A stretch of DNA of 64,000 nucleotides, from NCBI GenBank assembly GCA_030272585.1, contig BSYQ01000009.1:3596001-3660000 (forward strand), in the 5' to 3' direction. The notes beneath the pieces are model-generated. The model did not search any database and had not been told where the DNA came from. It saw nothing but the letters and a program-made list of their open reading frames with translations. Source of the stretch: Bryopsis sp. KO-2023. Lineage: Eukaryota > Chlorophyta > Ulvophyceae > Bryopsidales > Bryopsidaceae. The translations under genes were made by a program, and so were the position numbers. Numbering within the stretch: position 1 is the stretch's first letter; each line of letters begins with the position of its first letter. Positions 1-12,235 of this stretch are shown one piece after another.

Positions 1-495
1 GGGGAAACGGGACCATGCAGGCTTGCTTCTGTTCGAGTGGAAGAGAGGAATCTGGAGGGCAGTTTATTCTACCGAATAAACTAAATTCATGCAAAAATCT
101 TCAGCACTTAGCAAACTTCCTTCATGTTGTTAGTTGGAAGACACAGTGAGCTCACAATGCTTGGAGGCGCAAGAGGCAAACAACAGTATTACAAGGATAT
201 ACAAAAATACAATCACCATATCCGTCAATCAATTTTAAGGGCTTTTATTCCTCTCCTTGTCGACGGAGCACATCAAAACCCTGGCGCTGACCATATCAAG
301 TCCACCGGTATGGTTTTTCTCATGTTGACCTTCGACAGGTCAAACTATACAATGGAACTGCCATTGAGGTACCGTCGATTGCAGTTAGCCAAAACCTGGT
401 GGGGCTACCAACCTGTCCCACTCTGGATCACATACTTCTCTCATTGACCTTGGCTGCACTGTTCGAACTTGTGCATGACGGAATAGCTTGGATTT
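1..495. other. unassigned left edge
   Basis: No gene could be assigned here. A 107-codon open frame on the plus strand (124-447) has no recognisable motif. The minus strand has short open stretches that could be exons of a neighbouring gene cut by the window edge, but no splice-consistent model was found. Confidence 0.4.
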
Positions 496-1454
496 TCAAT
501 TCCAAAACTCTCGCCAAGATGGAACAGACAGACCCCTGAAGCTCCAAAGCTGTGGACCAAATACCTGTGCCAAAAGAAAAAGACCTCTGAATCGATCCCT
601 TGAAAAATATACAGCTCCCAGACCTTGGATTTCGATGACAGCCATTAATTCCTGCAGCTATGCCCAAGGTTCGATTTAGGTTGGAAAGGGACAAAAAAAA
701 AATCGATTTCCAACCTGCCTGAATGCAGCATTGTCGCAGATCCCATCGTCCAGAACCTCCACAATCGACTTAACAGCCGCCAGAAACTGGACCTTGTGTC
801 TGGGATGATTTTCAATTGCTCCTCCTGTTCTGTCTCCCAACCGGCAGGGCTGCCAACCTTTGGACCAGTTTTCTTCCTTTTCCTTTTTTTTCTTCTTCTT
901 CTTTTTGGTTTTCAAAACATCAGTGGACTTTTCCAGAGCCTTCTGTCGCTGGTCAGGACAGCCCACTCCCCTCCTACCACGATTATGCCATGCCTCCACT
1001 GGAACTTTGCAACCCTTAGTGAACAAAAGATATCTCATCTCCCGAATATAAAAATGTATTAAACAATTTCTTCTTTCTTGAAGAAACCTGAAGCAGTGAT
1101 CGCAATGAGTCCTCCATGCCCCCTTCTCAGTTTCACCTTACCTTCCCATCTGGCCCAAGTCCAGTCCCTTCTTTCCAACCAGATTTCTTCAGGAGGCGAT
1201 AGCCAACACTAGTTGGCTCCACAGCAGCTTGTTTTTTCCACAACCCCCAGAGTTTCAACTACTGCTCTGTTAAAACAGCAAAGAAAAGAAATCAAAAGAT
1301 AGAACCACTGACCCTGGTCCCTACTTCCATCATTCGAAAAAATCTAGCAGAGAATAGATCTTCCGCCACAGCTCCTGAGAGTACCTGCCAGGAAGCTCGA
1401 GCAAACTTCTTGCGGAAGTTGCTCCAGTGCTCCACCACCTCCACCAGCCATCAT
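496..1454 (-). CDS. G-patch domain protein (four exons)
   Basis: Predicted nucleic-acid-associated protein of about 203 residues. G-patch proteins typically bind RNA or activate DEAH helicases in splicing and ribosome assembly. Exons on the minus strand: 1454-1385, 1227-1142, 1014-715 and 651-496; the phases agree at every junction. The first ATG sits in a strong GCCGCC context. The G-patch spans residues 30-75 and includes GYRLLKKSGWKEGTGLG at an exon end, then PVEAW and RRGVG. A run of eight lysines with mixed charge follows, then a helical-looking stretch. The C-terminus ends WREFWN, reminiscent of the REFW ending I recall in some plant and animal G-patch proteins. The acceptor of exon 2 has a poor pyrimidine tract, and the last exon could instead splice at about 566, so the C-terminus is the least certain part. 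It diverges from the PDI gene. Confidence 0.75.
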
Positions 1455-2185
1455 GGCGGCTCTTCCCACGTTTCCAACTCCACTCCTCCACACCTCCACT
1501 CCTTCAGAACTCCTCCTTTGACACCTTCTCCGATCGACGTCCGCGTTTCCTTCACTCCAATCTAGACCTCCTTACCTCTTCTCCCTCGCCACCTCTCTGA
1601 CGACTCGCTCGTCGTCGTCTCCCATCGAGTCGGAACACGCTCCTGGGTTGTTGGCTGGCTGGCTTGCTTGCGCGACACGGAAAAACGTGGAAGAAACCGT
1701 GCACAGAAAACGCTCGATTGCAGAATTATGGGATTTCCATAATTGTGCGCAACCGGGGACGCGGGGACGCGACGGATTGGTCCCCGGTCGTTCGCACGTG
1801 ATCCGGGTCCAATCAGTCGCGTCCCCGGTCCGAGAATTACGTCCCCGATTGGCGTGAATTTTATGGTAATTCGACCCGAAGGAAGAAGTTGCAGTCGTGT
1901 CAACGAATGTGGGTCTGACTCCGAAACCTCTGCACCCAAAAAAGACTGACATAAACAACTGCCAAGCAAGGAATTTTTCACTGTTGGTTCGCACGTAGGA
2001 CGTTTACTCTTACCAGGGGCCGCCTTAAACCGCCAGGTACAGTGGATTGGTTGCTTCGTGTCTCAGGGATCGGAAAGACGTGCGGATCTGATCAATCGCT
2101 GATAGTCCTTTGGCTGGATCGATCCAGGTGTTCCCACAGTTGAGATCGTGTGTACGGCTGGCTACTGCGAGGGAAAGCAAACAAT
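1455..2185. promoter_or_regulatory. shared divergent promoter region, G-patch / PDI
   Basis: This 731-bp spacer separates two start codons pointing away from each other. It is GC-rich around 1750-1860 and carries three CCAAT or ATTGG boxes, two of them inside an inverted repeat. It also has an 8-bp perfect palindrome arm pair (1724-1731 and 1737-1744). Open frames on the minus strand at 1562-1994 look like chance GC-rich frames. Promoter function is inferred from position. Confidence 0.5.
1763..1826. repeat. inverted repeat with CCAAT boxes
   Basis: The left arm 1763-1780 (ending GACGGATTGG) and the right arm 1809-1826 (starting CCAATCAGTC) are reverse complements at 17 of 18 positions, with a 28-bp spacer. 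A third ATTGG follows at 1848-1852. CCAAT boxes are typical NF-Y sites in eukaryotic promoters; binding here is inference. Confidence 0.7.
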
Positions 2186-5100
2186 ATGCTTCGGCGGTTG
2201 CTTCTACTCGCCATGCTCTTCGGAGCGGCGGTCGCGGTGGAGAAGGTGGTGACAATCACGGGGGAGGAGAGTTTCAAACAAGTGATGAAGGACTTCCCGA
2301 GCGTGGTGGTGGAGTTTTATGCGCCTTGGTGCGGGCACTGCAAGAAGCTGGCGCCGGAATTTGAGAAAGCGGCGGGGATGCTGAGGACCATGGGCGAGAA
2401 CATCGTCTTGGCGAAATGCGACGCGACCGACGATAAAAACAAGGACCTCGCCAAAAAGTATGTTGTTTTGACATGAACGAAATTAAAATATTGGCTACGA
2501 ATAGGAGCGCTAAAAAAAAAAAAAAAAAAAAAAAAAAATCGCCGACCCCTTCCCCCCCCAAAAAAAAAAAAGAAAGGAAGGAAAGAAAGAAAGAAAGAAA
2601 GAAATTGTGCATTAAATGAAATTTTATTGTTTTCATTGATTTAGAAAACAATGACAAGAAGTGAAAATAGATTCGATGGCTCACCCTTGCAGAATCCGAA
2701 AAAATTAAACAGGGTTATTGATCTTTGGTATTGCTTTAACAATGAAATAAAATAAAATATATATCGAAGCCGAAGGAGAATAATGCAGGAAATGGGGGCC
2801 CCCCACTTCTCCAATTTCCTCAAGTAAAAATGAAAGATATAGAAAGAAAGGACATTGAATTTTTTACACACATCACCTTTACCAGGTTTGGTGAACCTGC
2901 TGTTCAAATCGATTGCTATTGACTTTTGACCCGCTTGAATTCCAATTCATTCCACATCTAGTTTACCCCCCAAATGACTAATCAATCGAACATCTTGATT
3001 CAACGTTCCACAATCGAAGGGAGCTGTACACAGGTAGAACAATTCTATATATCTATTCAAGATATGTTCTACAGAAATACACTTTTTATTTTTCTCTATT
3101 TACATATATTTATTCAGTACGTTTTTCGTCTGGCATTTTTCCTGGGCCTTTGTTGAATTAGCAGAATTTGCCATGTGCTGATCATCTTTTTTTCTCGGCT
3201 TTCTCCACTTCATAGATTCGGTGTGAAGGGGTACCCAACGCTCAAGGTTTTCAAGGGGCACGATCATGAGACAGCTTTGGATTACAACGGTCCTCGAGAA
3301 GCTGGGGGCATCGTTGACTATGTTTTGAATTTATTCGGGCCTCCCAGCGGACGTCTGGATACGAAACGAGATGTCGAAAAATTCCTCACGGCCTCCACCA
3401 AAGCGATCGGAGTTTTCTCGGACGAAAATTCCAGCGACTTCAAAGCTTTCGAAGCCGCCGCCGATCTGTTGAGGGAGGAAGTGAAATGCGGTCACTCTTT
3501 TGATGCCTCCAACGTGGAATTGTGTGAGGGGGGAAAGTGTGAGAAGTCGAAAATTTTCGTGAAGGTGGAGGAGGACGAGGAGGGAATCAAGGAATACGAG
3601 GGAGAAATGAGAACGGAGGATATCAGGAAATGGGCGGTGAAAGCTGTTGCACCCAAGCTTGTGGAGTTGGGATCGTGAGTTGCTGTGAAATGAAAAATAA
3701 ATTGAAAAAAAAAACATAAAAAAAAGTAAATTGAAGGGTGTCTCCACCTAACAAAATCAGAAATTAGAGGAGGAAAGCGTCCAAAACGAAAAGGTTCATA
3801 TGTATATTTATATATATACTCGTTTCTCCAGTTGGTTGTCTGTGTGCCAATTGTTTCCTTTTATTGTTTTTTTTAATGTGAGTTTATGTAAAGCAATGGA
3901 GTTTTTTTCTCTTGCTTAAAAAATACGAAGCTTTGGTAAATTTTAATTTCGTAATTTGGTACGGTTATATGTATATATTCATTGTTCTGGTGATTGCTTT
4001 CAGCACCTTTTCTGATTTCAACGATTTTTTGGTTTGATTTGGTCCAGGTCTCCACGCCACACGAAAGCTCTAAAAACTATTTTTGGATCCGATTTGCCTA
4101 GACTTTTTGGATTCGTCGACGCGGTAAGAGGAAATGAATGTAAAAAAAATGTCGAACGAAAAAAAAAAAAGAAAAAAAAAGAAGAGGAAACGAATATGTG
4201 TAAATATGTATGTGCGCGTGTGTTTGTGTGTCTTCCACTGCTTAGAATTAATATGTTCAGTTTTCATTCATAATATTATTCGCCCACCCACATCTGTAGA
4301 TTCTTCCCATTGCTTTGCTGAGAAACAAAACAAAAACCGAATTAATTACGATAATTTAATCGATAAAAGTAGAAGAAACACAAAAAAGAGGATGAATCAC
4401 ATGGATGCAACTCAACAAACCCTACACCCCACTCATAAACACACCCCGTGTTTTAAACAGAGAAAAATACATATTTCTTTCCAAACTTTCAGGATTCCAA
4501 GAACTTGAAGGAAATCAGAGCAGCTTTGATCGAGGCGAACAACGACGAAAACTTGAACGTAATTTTCGTCGATCCGAAAACCAACCCCAAGGCCCTCTCC
4601 TATTTTTCGATCGAGAAAGATGCCGTCCCAAGCGTCGTCCTGCACAGGCAAAGCGACGGCAAAAAATTCATATCCTCCATCACCGGGGGAAAGGACGTCA
4701 AAAAATTCCTGGAGCAGTATGAGGTAAGCCTAGTAGTGTGGGATTTTTTTTTAATTTTGATATGTCTTTTGCATTTCATATGTAAAGGAAAAATCGGCTG
4801 GATTGTTTTTTTGAAAACGCTTTTCGGAATCCCTCCACCAACTTCACCCCAAAGGAAAATTGAGCGAATAAAAAATATGTGAGAAAATACTATCCCCCCC
4901 CCTTGTTTTTCTCTTTTTTTTTTTTTGAAAATTGAGTGCGGAATCTCGAAACTGAAACAGTTGATTCCATTGGATTGTTTTAGACATGGTTAAATCGTGT
5001 TTTACTGGTTTCGTCATATAGATCTTTTTTTTTTTTCTGAATGCAGGCAGGTGAAATTGATCCATTTATAAAGTCTGAGGAGATTCCTGAAAACAACGAT

Positions 5101-6518
5101 GGTGCAGTCAAGGTAATTAAATTTTTGTTTGGATTTGAAAAACTGGAGGTCTGAATAAATAATCAATCAATCGATGGTGGACAGAACTCCATAAATCTGC
5201 TGGAATTTTATCCTTTGATAAGAAAAAAGTTCCGACAAGAAAAAAAAATGAAAGAGAAGAATTGGAACACATTTCACTTGATTTTTCCATTCTTATTTTT
5301 TTAAAATCAATTGATTACCACAATGGATGGATTTGTGTTCGACATGGATCATTGTAAAAACTCGAGGTGTGTGTTTTTTTTTTCGTGTTTTTCCAACATA
5401 ATCCCAGGTGGTGGTTGGAAAGAGTTTCGATGACGTCGTAGTGGGTTCTGGGAAAAACGTGATGATCGAATTCTACGCCCCATGGTGCGGTCATTGCAAG
5501 AAATTGGAACCGATCTATGAAGAAGTCGGGGAACATTTCAAGGTAAAAACAAAAAAAAATGCAAGTAAGCAATAAACACACTTAACCGTGGAATCGGAGA
5601 AACCTGGGTAGTAGCTGCTGTCTCTTCTTGTGTTGGTCCCGACACTAGTTATTGTAGTTGCATCTTTTTTGGGGAAAAAAATGGGGGACTAGGAGGCGAA
5701 ATTATTGTTTTGCACACACAGATTTTGTTGAGAGATTGGGAAGTGGAGAAGCTGGTTTTTTGAAGGAATCCTGAAGTTTTTGTGTGCGAATTTGTGACAG
5801 GATGATCCCACTGTGATCATTGCGAAAATGGACAACACCGCGAACGATATTCCAGACAGTCGATTCCAGGTGAGATATGGAAAAAAAGCTTGTAAAAAAA
5901 GCATCAAACTGCAAAAGTGATGGTGGAGAATGCCCTTGACTGACACCTCTTAAAAATCTCTCTGAAATCAAGTATTGGATCACGATGGCAAAAAGAATAA
6001 GAAAGTATCTTGTGTATTTTAGCATAAAATTCTAAGCGATAAGCTAACGGGGAAAGCTGGCGCCACCCATCACCTCACATCGATGAAACCCCAGAATCCA
6101 GTTTTCTCAAACAGGAAAACACACACACACACGCACAACAAACCACTCTGTACTCTTTCCTGCAGAGGTTCATTTATGTTTTTCCATCCTTCTCCTCCTA
6201 CAGGTGAAAGGCTTCCCCACCCTGAAATTCTTCACCGCTCAAGGAGAAGTCAAGGACTACCCCGGCAAGCGCACCAAGGAGGCGCTCATCGAATTCATCG
6301 ACAAGGAAAAGATCATCATGGAGGTCGATGTGGACTACAAACCACCCGGCGAGGATGACGAAGATCATGATGCCGAGAGTGCGTCTGGGTATTTGGACGA
6401 AGATGAGGATGAGGAGTATGGGGAGGGGGATGAAGTGTATATGGAAGAGGATGAAGAGGATGAGTATTTGGATGAGGATGATGAGCCCGCTGCCAAAGAC
6501 GAAAAAGATGAGCTTTGA
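2186..6518 (+). CDS. PDI: protein disulfide isomerase, ER-retained (eight exons)
   Basis: Oxidises and isomerises disulfides of secretory proteins in the ER lumen. Exons 2186-2457, 3216-3674, 4048-4123, 4493-4723, 5047-5112, 5408-5542, 5801-5869 and 6204-6518 give 540 residues with every phase consistent. The start at 2186 was chosen because it opens a signal peptide ([20 protein letters not shown]); an upstream in-frame start at 2150 would bury it. Thioredoxin domain a has APWCGHCKK (active-site cysteines 49 and 52). The redox-inactive b and b' domains span roughly residues 135-360. Domain a' has a second APWCGHCKK (cysteines 395 and 398). A very acidic tail of about 60 residues ends in KDEL (537-540), the ER retrieval signal. 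Length and a-b-b'-a' order match classical PDI. Most introns are about 370-760 bp and rich in homopolymer runs; four are shorter (260-340 bp). Confidence 0.95.
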
Positions 6519-7795
6519 TGATGTCATCAATTATTAGTCATCGATGGATGGGTCCAGTTTTTTTTTTCCCTGGGTAGATAGACAGATGATGAGATATGTT
6601 GGCAGTCCGCATCGCTCAGTTGCATGGTGGACGGGCTGCATAAGGGCGGGGGGGGAGGGAAAGTGAAAGAGAATTGTTCAAAATTTTGGGGGGTGCTGTT
6701 TTCTCGGTTTTTTTCCGAGGAGAATGGTTTGGAGTATTTCGTTCAATGGTGGAGGTTTTCGGTTCTTTTCTGTTTTTTTCTTTAAAGAATTCATGAAAAT
6801 GAGATGTTTTCGGGGGGAGAGTGCTGCGTACTTTCAACGAACTATTCACAACTGGAGGCACCAAAAGCATCGAAACTGTGTGTCACAGCATCCTCCATGT
6901 CACCACTGTATTTGTTGTGTCAATCCTAGATCGCACCACTCGAGGAAAGGTGGTCCACCCAGAACCAGCGATGATGATTCGAAATTGATTTGAAATTGAA
7001 TCAAGAGTTACAGCATCTCTTGATCCAACTCTGTGGGCCTTGGATGTTCCAAGTCTCCATAGGTTTTTCTTCTTCATATGACATGACGAGTCCAACACGA
7101 TGACCATAGGAACAGAAACGCTACAAATACGTTACAAATTTCCGAATGACTGATGTTTGGCACCCACAATTGCCTGTGAAGAAAACGAATCAAAGTATTT
7201 CCTGTCTATAGACTCAGATTGCATATTGAGGTTTCCCCAGCCAGGTCTTCCCCCCCCCTTCTTCCCACGAAAGAAACAAAAGGGGAATATCGCCACCAAG
7301 CGGATTTAGCCTTTTGCGTTCCCTCACCCATTCTCCCCCCTTTTTTTAAACCCAATTTGTTACCTTTTCTCTCAGCGACCTGACCCCAGTATTTCTTCTC
7401 TCCTCCAATCCCTCCCCCCCCCCCCAAAAAAAAGGCCATAATAATTTGACTGCCAAGCAACCCCCACAGGACCCCACAGTTCTTGGGGGGGGCACCACGA
7501 ACAAGGGCGATTTTTCTTTTCTCCCCACTGTGACTTTTTTTTTATTTTATGTTATGTAAAGCATTTTCTCAAGAAAGATGACACACACACGCACACACAA
7601 GCAGCACATCCAAGCAACGGCAGACATAAATAATTGAAGGAAAAAAAAAATCAGCCCAATTCCACCCAAACCTCGACAGCGAAAAAGAAGAAAATCCCCA
7701 GATGCAACGAGTTTCAACAGTGACACACCGAAGCAAAAAAAAAAAAAGAAAAAAAGAAAGAAAGAATGAAAACGCTCTAATTATTTTGAACAAGA
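6519..7795. other. convergent 3' spacer
   Basis: This lies between the stop of PDI (plus) and the stop of the coiled-coil gene (minus). It presumably holds both 3' untranslated regions. It contains poly-C/poly-A tracts (7414-7433) and A/G-rich simple sequence (7736-7765). No coding frame with recognisable features was found. Confidence 0.6.
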
Positions 7796-8971
7796 TTACA
7801 TGGCACTGCCACTGCTGGATCCAGTTACACTGGCTGTGGCATTTTCGTCCGTGGAATCCGATCGATCGATGTTTGCATCTTTCATGGCTTTGTGTGCCCT
7901 TTCTAGATCCCCCCGCAATTGATTGATTTCATCGTTTCTTTTCGCCAGGTCTTCCGTTTGTTCTTTTTTTAGGCTCTCCAGGTCTTTGACCTTGTCGTTC
8001 GCTTGTTCCAGTTGATTCCTTGCGCTGTTGCAGTCGTCATTAGCTTTGTCCTTCTCCGAATTCTGCTTGCTGATTTCAGCCTGTGGTGTTTTTTTGTTCC
8101 AGGAGGGGGTTGTGGTTCGAATATCGTAAACACGAACACACAGAGAAAAAAAAAAGACAGTAAGCGACGGTTTGATATTTTTTTAGTAAATTAACTGTTT
8201 GCTTTTTTTATTTGTTGACAGGAAACACATCGGGCCTGTATGCGTATTTCTATAATTAATTATTTGTTGTTGCTTCAACGTTTTTTTAAGCGAAAAAACG
8301 TTTTAACGTGGTCACCAATAAATTTTAAAAAGCTATTTAAATACAATTGAAAGCTTTTTCGGTCCTATCCCAATCAGACTTCTTTTATTATTTTTCCCCA
8401 TTTTTTTTCCCAGTACAATCTTTTCAAAATTCATAAATAAATCATCTACAGATGAGAAATTGAAAAGCTTTAATTTTATTCGTAAACAATATAAAAATTA
8501 TATATTTTTTCAAGTTAAAATGATACAAGCTCTTCAGTTAAAAAAACTGAAAGGCCTAATCCATTCTGGCCAGTCGCCCAACACACTCTAAAGAACAGAA
8601 AAACACCCAAAGAATTCTTCCAAACAATGTATTTTTTTTTTTTGCTTTTCTTGGTATCTTTTTTTTTTCTTTTTTCATACCTCTCTGTCTTCCATTTTCT
8701 TTTTCAGGCCTGCCATTTCGCTTTCGGAGTCGTTTTTCCTTTTCGTCATCTCTTCGAGATCCCTCAACACCTGGTCCATTTGTTGAGTGATATCCTCTTT
8801 GGCCGTTTTCACCGACGTCACCGCCAACGACAGTTTTCTGTTCTCCACCAACATAGCCGTCACTTGACGTCTGAAATAAACGAACTGCACCGCCAGGGAA
8901 GCGCAAAGGACGATCGCCACCGCGGTGTATAAACCTGACGGTTTCTGTTTCTTTCCGTATGTCGGGAGCAT
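7796..8971 (-). CDS. type II membrane coiled-coil protein, Golgi-like
   Basis: Two exons on the minus strand, 8971-8681 and 8080-7796, join in phase 0 into 191 residues. A short basic N-terminus (MLPTYGKKQKPS) precedes one hydrophobic segment (about residues 13-33). Almost all the rest is a charged heptad-type coiled coil, ending in a Ser/Thr-rich tail. This layout predicts a single-pass membrane protein with its coiled coil on the far side of the membrane. It resembles Golgi proteins such as GOLM1/CASC4 in architecture, but sequence alone does not establish homology. It diverges from ALYREF across a 633-bp spacer. The intron (8680-8081) is AT-rich. Confidence 0.7.
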
Positions 8972-9604
8972 CGCGACGCGAAATCGAACACTGACAGACG
9001 AAAAAGAACTGTTTGCTTGTCAACTGCGCAAGGGAAATGATTTATCGAAAAGGAAATGGTGTTCCAATGATATAAAAGGAAGGGGGTGCCCGATGTCGGA
9101 CTCGCATGCATTCAAACAGCATCCGAAAGCTTTCAAACGAAGAGGGCAAAACGTTCCGACACCACCAATTGCTGAAACCAATTCTCAGGCCGCTTCTCGA
9201 ACAGAAACTGAACAAAAAACCGGAAGTGGAAAAAGCTTGAACAGCTCGTTTGAGGATTTGCTTGTCTTTCGATTGGCGAAGAAGAAAATCCATCACACAA
9301 ATAACGCGATCACGTGATTGCTGGCAGACTGGGCGTATGGCGTACGACAATCCAATTCTCGCCCCTTGCCAGGGCCGACTTGGAATCTTCCGATTCCGAA
9401 GCGCGTTGACGTCTCCTTGCGAACCACCACACCAAGGGACGAAAAAACCAGAAAGCCCGAGAAAACAGGAGGTGGAGAATTCCATCTCCCGCTCGGTCGG
9501 TTATTTACACACGCGAAGAACGAAAAGAATCCCGGAAGAGCTTGGCTTTGTCGACCAATTTTCTTGTTTTTTGAAAAAAGAAAAAAAAGAAAAGTGGGAG
9601 AGAG
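8972..9604. promoter_or_regulatory. shared divergent promoter region, coiled-coil / ALYREF
   Basis: A 633-bp spacer between two outward-facing start codons. It holds an ATCACGTGAT palindrome (about 9309-9318, E-box/G-box-like) and a CCAAT followed by TATAAAA near 9065-9078. Open frames on both strands here show no protein features. The regulatory role is inferred from position. Confidence 0.45.
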
Positions 9605-12235
9605 ATGGATAAAATGGAAAAAGCCCCTGAAGCGAAGAAAACTACGGGGACGGAGCAACTCGATATGACGCTGGACCAGCTGATGGAAGGGCGACCACAG
9701 GGTGGACGAGGTTCGAGAGGTAGGGGGACCCGAGGAAGAGGGCGTAGTGGAGGAGGTGGGGGGGATGCCGTCGGGTCGGGCGGATTTCGCTCGGGGCGAC
9801 TTGGTGGTGGTGGTGGGTATCGGGGTCGACGAGGGGGGGGCCCTCCGGAAGGCTTCAGAGCGGGTGGAGTGAGGAAAGTGGTGCGAGCTTTCAGAGGCGC
9901 TTTGGGTGGGGGAGTCAGTGGGGGTGGATTTGGAAGATATCAGGTGTGTGTGGGGGGGGATTTCTCAAAGATGCAGAAGAGGGAAAACAGAAAAGAAAGA
10001 ACTTGAATTTGGAAGGGATGCGAAATACCCCCCAACTCGTCAAGAAAGTGAAAGAATACAGATGCTCAGCAATGCTCCGAAAAAAAATTAGAGACCGAAT
10101 CATGTTAAAGGATCACAGGGATCATAAAAGTACAGAATTTTGCGGAGCGTTTTCACCCCCCCCCCCCCCCCCCTTTCCCCCATGTTGCTATTTCAATTAG
10201 TAGTAACATTGAAACGCGAGCATGTTGTTGAATTGTTGAATATCCCCGATGCTGAGGTGGGACCTCCCCTTGAAATCTTGGAGACTTCAGTTCACGGGAA
10301 AAATGGGAGAGCACTTTTTTGAGTGGGAATGCACCCGCATGGGTTGGAGGTTTTTCCCAACATGAAAACTCAAAATCCTGATGCTGCTTCGTGACATTTT
10401 CACATTTAGGAGGCTGACAACGTTAAATAATTTAAAAAAATTCCATCCGTATGCAAATCATTGGCCCACGTCCATTCTCTCAGTGCAGATTTCCTCAAGG
10501 GAGGTTCGTCCTCCCCAATACAGGTCGCGATAAAATAACATTTCAGGAGATAATGATTAGTCACAGAACAACGAATGTGGCATCTCCACTCATCCAGTTG
10601 TTGCGATACTGCCCAGGGTGACAGGAGTTTGCAAGGTCGACGAAGAAAATTCGAAGCTATGGAGGAGGACAAATGGCAGCACGATAAGTTCGATGATCGG
10701 GACGTGATGCCTCCAAGGAAAATGAAACCTCAGCTTGGGAAATCAGAGGGGGGGCCGAGCAAAGCAGTGAAACTGTGGGTGGATGTTAGAGATTTACCAC
10801 AACGCCTTTTTCTCGTTCTTTTAAATCGACCCATCCTCTTTTTTTTCTCTTGGGGTGATAAACTCTCCGTCCCCTTCCCCCCCCCCCAAAAAAAAAATAG
10901 AAAAAAATATGGAAAAAAAAGAGAAGTGAAAAACCTAGCTTCCCAAAACGCAGATTTGGTGAGGTCTCCAGTGTGATTTAAACATCCCCCTTTGTTTATG
11001 AAAAAAATGTTATTGGGGAGTTTTTTTCCTTGGACTGTTTTTGATGGGTTGTCGGTTGGTTTTGTTCAGATTAATCAGCAACCTGGCCGAGGACGTGACC
11101 GATGAGGATCTTCTGGTGAGACAGGGAGGCCCAGGCGCTCTATGCTCAACGTTTTACTTTTTTCTTTTAAATAAAACTGACAACAAAAGTTCCCAGTAAT
11201 AGCCTTCAAGAGAACGTGAATTTTTTTGGGGGGGTGGATATTCTTGTTCAGTGGAAAAAATGCTTTCAGTGGGGATTCAGACACTGGGAATGTCGTTGCA
11301 GACACTGGACCCCATTACCTCGTGTTGTCTGGAATAGAAATAAGACGTGGCTAGTCAGCAAGGAATGCAATCAAAGTTTACAACACAATAAAATATGATT
11401 TTTTTTTTTTGTTCAGCACAAAGTGAAGCTTTTTTTTATCAATATGAAAAATGCGTCCTTTACATGTGTTGAATTGTCGAGCATGCATCTCTGCGCAAAT
11501 CGTCTAAGGGTGCCCTGATGCATTTTAACTGGAATTTTTCACGTTTTTTTAAGTATTTAATATTTCCGATCGTTCTTTGTTGCTTAGGAGTTGTTTTCCA
11601 GTGTCGGCACAGTTCGAAGAGCTGCCGTATTTTATGACAGCAGGTAATGCTTTTTTGTTTTTTTTTTCAGAGCGATATGGACCCCCACCGCTCTTGTTTT
11701 AGATTTTTTTTTTGTCCATTGTTCAGTATTTTTGTTTAATACCTGATTTCCCTGCAGGAAAAAAAAAACTTTTAAAACAAAAGTGAGGCAAGAAGGAAGT
11801 GAAAACCCTCGGTGGTTTGCTTTCGTCATGGTGCCGATCATTATCTGGGGTTTTTGTGTGGTGCTCTGATGTTTTCATGTGTTTTTTTTGTTTTTTTTCT
11901 GTTTCGTTCTTTCTTGCAGTGATGTGTCCAAAGGCACGGCTGAAGTGACGTATGAACAACACTCCGATGGAGCAGAAGCTATAAAGAAGTTCAACGGGGT
12001 GTGTTTGGATGGAAAACCATTGATCATCACGATGCAGGACGACACATCCTTCATGCTTTCGTCGGGAAAAAGTGTGACTGACCCCAAAACCCAGCAACTG
12101 ATCCCCTCGCCGGCTGAAAATTCTCAAGGAAACGGGGTGTATGGGGGCGGTCCGTCTGTGGTTGGCAAGCCTAGGAGGTTGCGGAGCAGCATAGTGAAAA
12201 CTGGGCTTTATGCAGATAAGATCGATGTGGAATGA
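9605..12235 (+). CDS. ALYREF: mRNA export adaptor ALY/REF (five exons)
   Basis: TREX-complex adaptor that links the helicase UAP56 to spliced mRNA and hands it to the export receptor in the nucleus. Exons 9605-9943, 10617-10774, 11070-11115, 11588-11643 and 11920-12235 are phase-consistent and give 304 residues. The N-terminal motif LDMTLDQLMEGRPQ (residues 19-32) matches the UAP56-binding motif. An Arg/Gly-rich RNA-binding region follows (about 33-110), then KWQHDKF just before the RRM. The RRM begins KLLISNLAEDVTDEDLL (RNP2) and contains KGTAEVTY (RNP1). The C-terminal region is longer than in animals. The exon 2 donor was placed at AAACT|GTGGGT because only that joins to give KLLISNL, the family's RNP2; the ORF reading on from there (KLWVDV) is intron. 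Exons 3 and 4 are only 46 and 56 bp. Confidence 0.9.

Noticed and set aside
1562-1994. Two overlapping 140-codon minus-strand frames in the G-patch/PDI spacer
   Set aside because: They overlap each other in different phases across a GC-rich promoter-like stretch and do not join the G-patch exons, whose own ATG has a better context.
3873-4722. Lys-rich and other open frames within the PDI introns
   Set aside because: They are shadows of homopolymer-rich introns or of the true exon in other phases.
9042-9668. Overlapping frames of 116-147 codons on both strands upstream of ALYREF
   Set aside because: No domain, mutually overlapping, and located in the divergent promoter.
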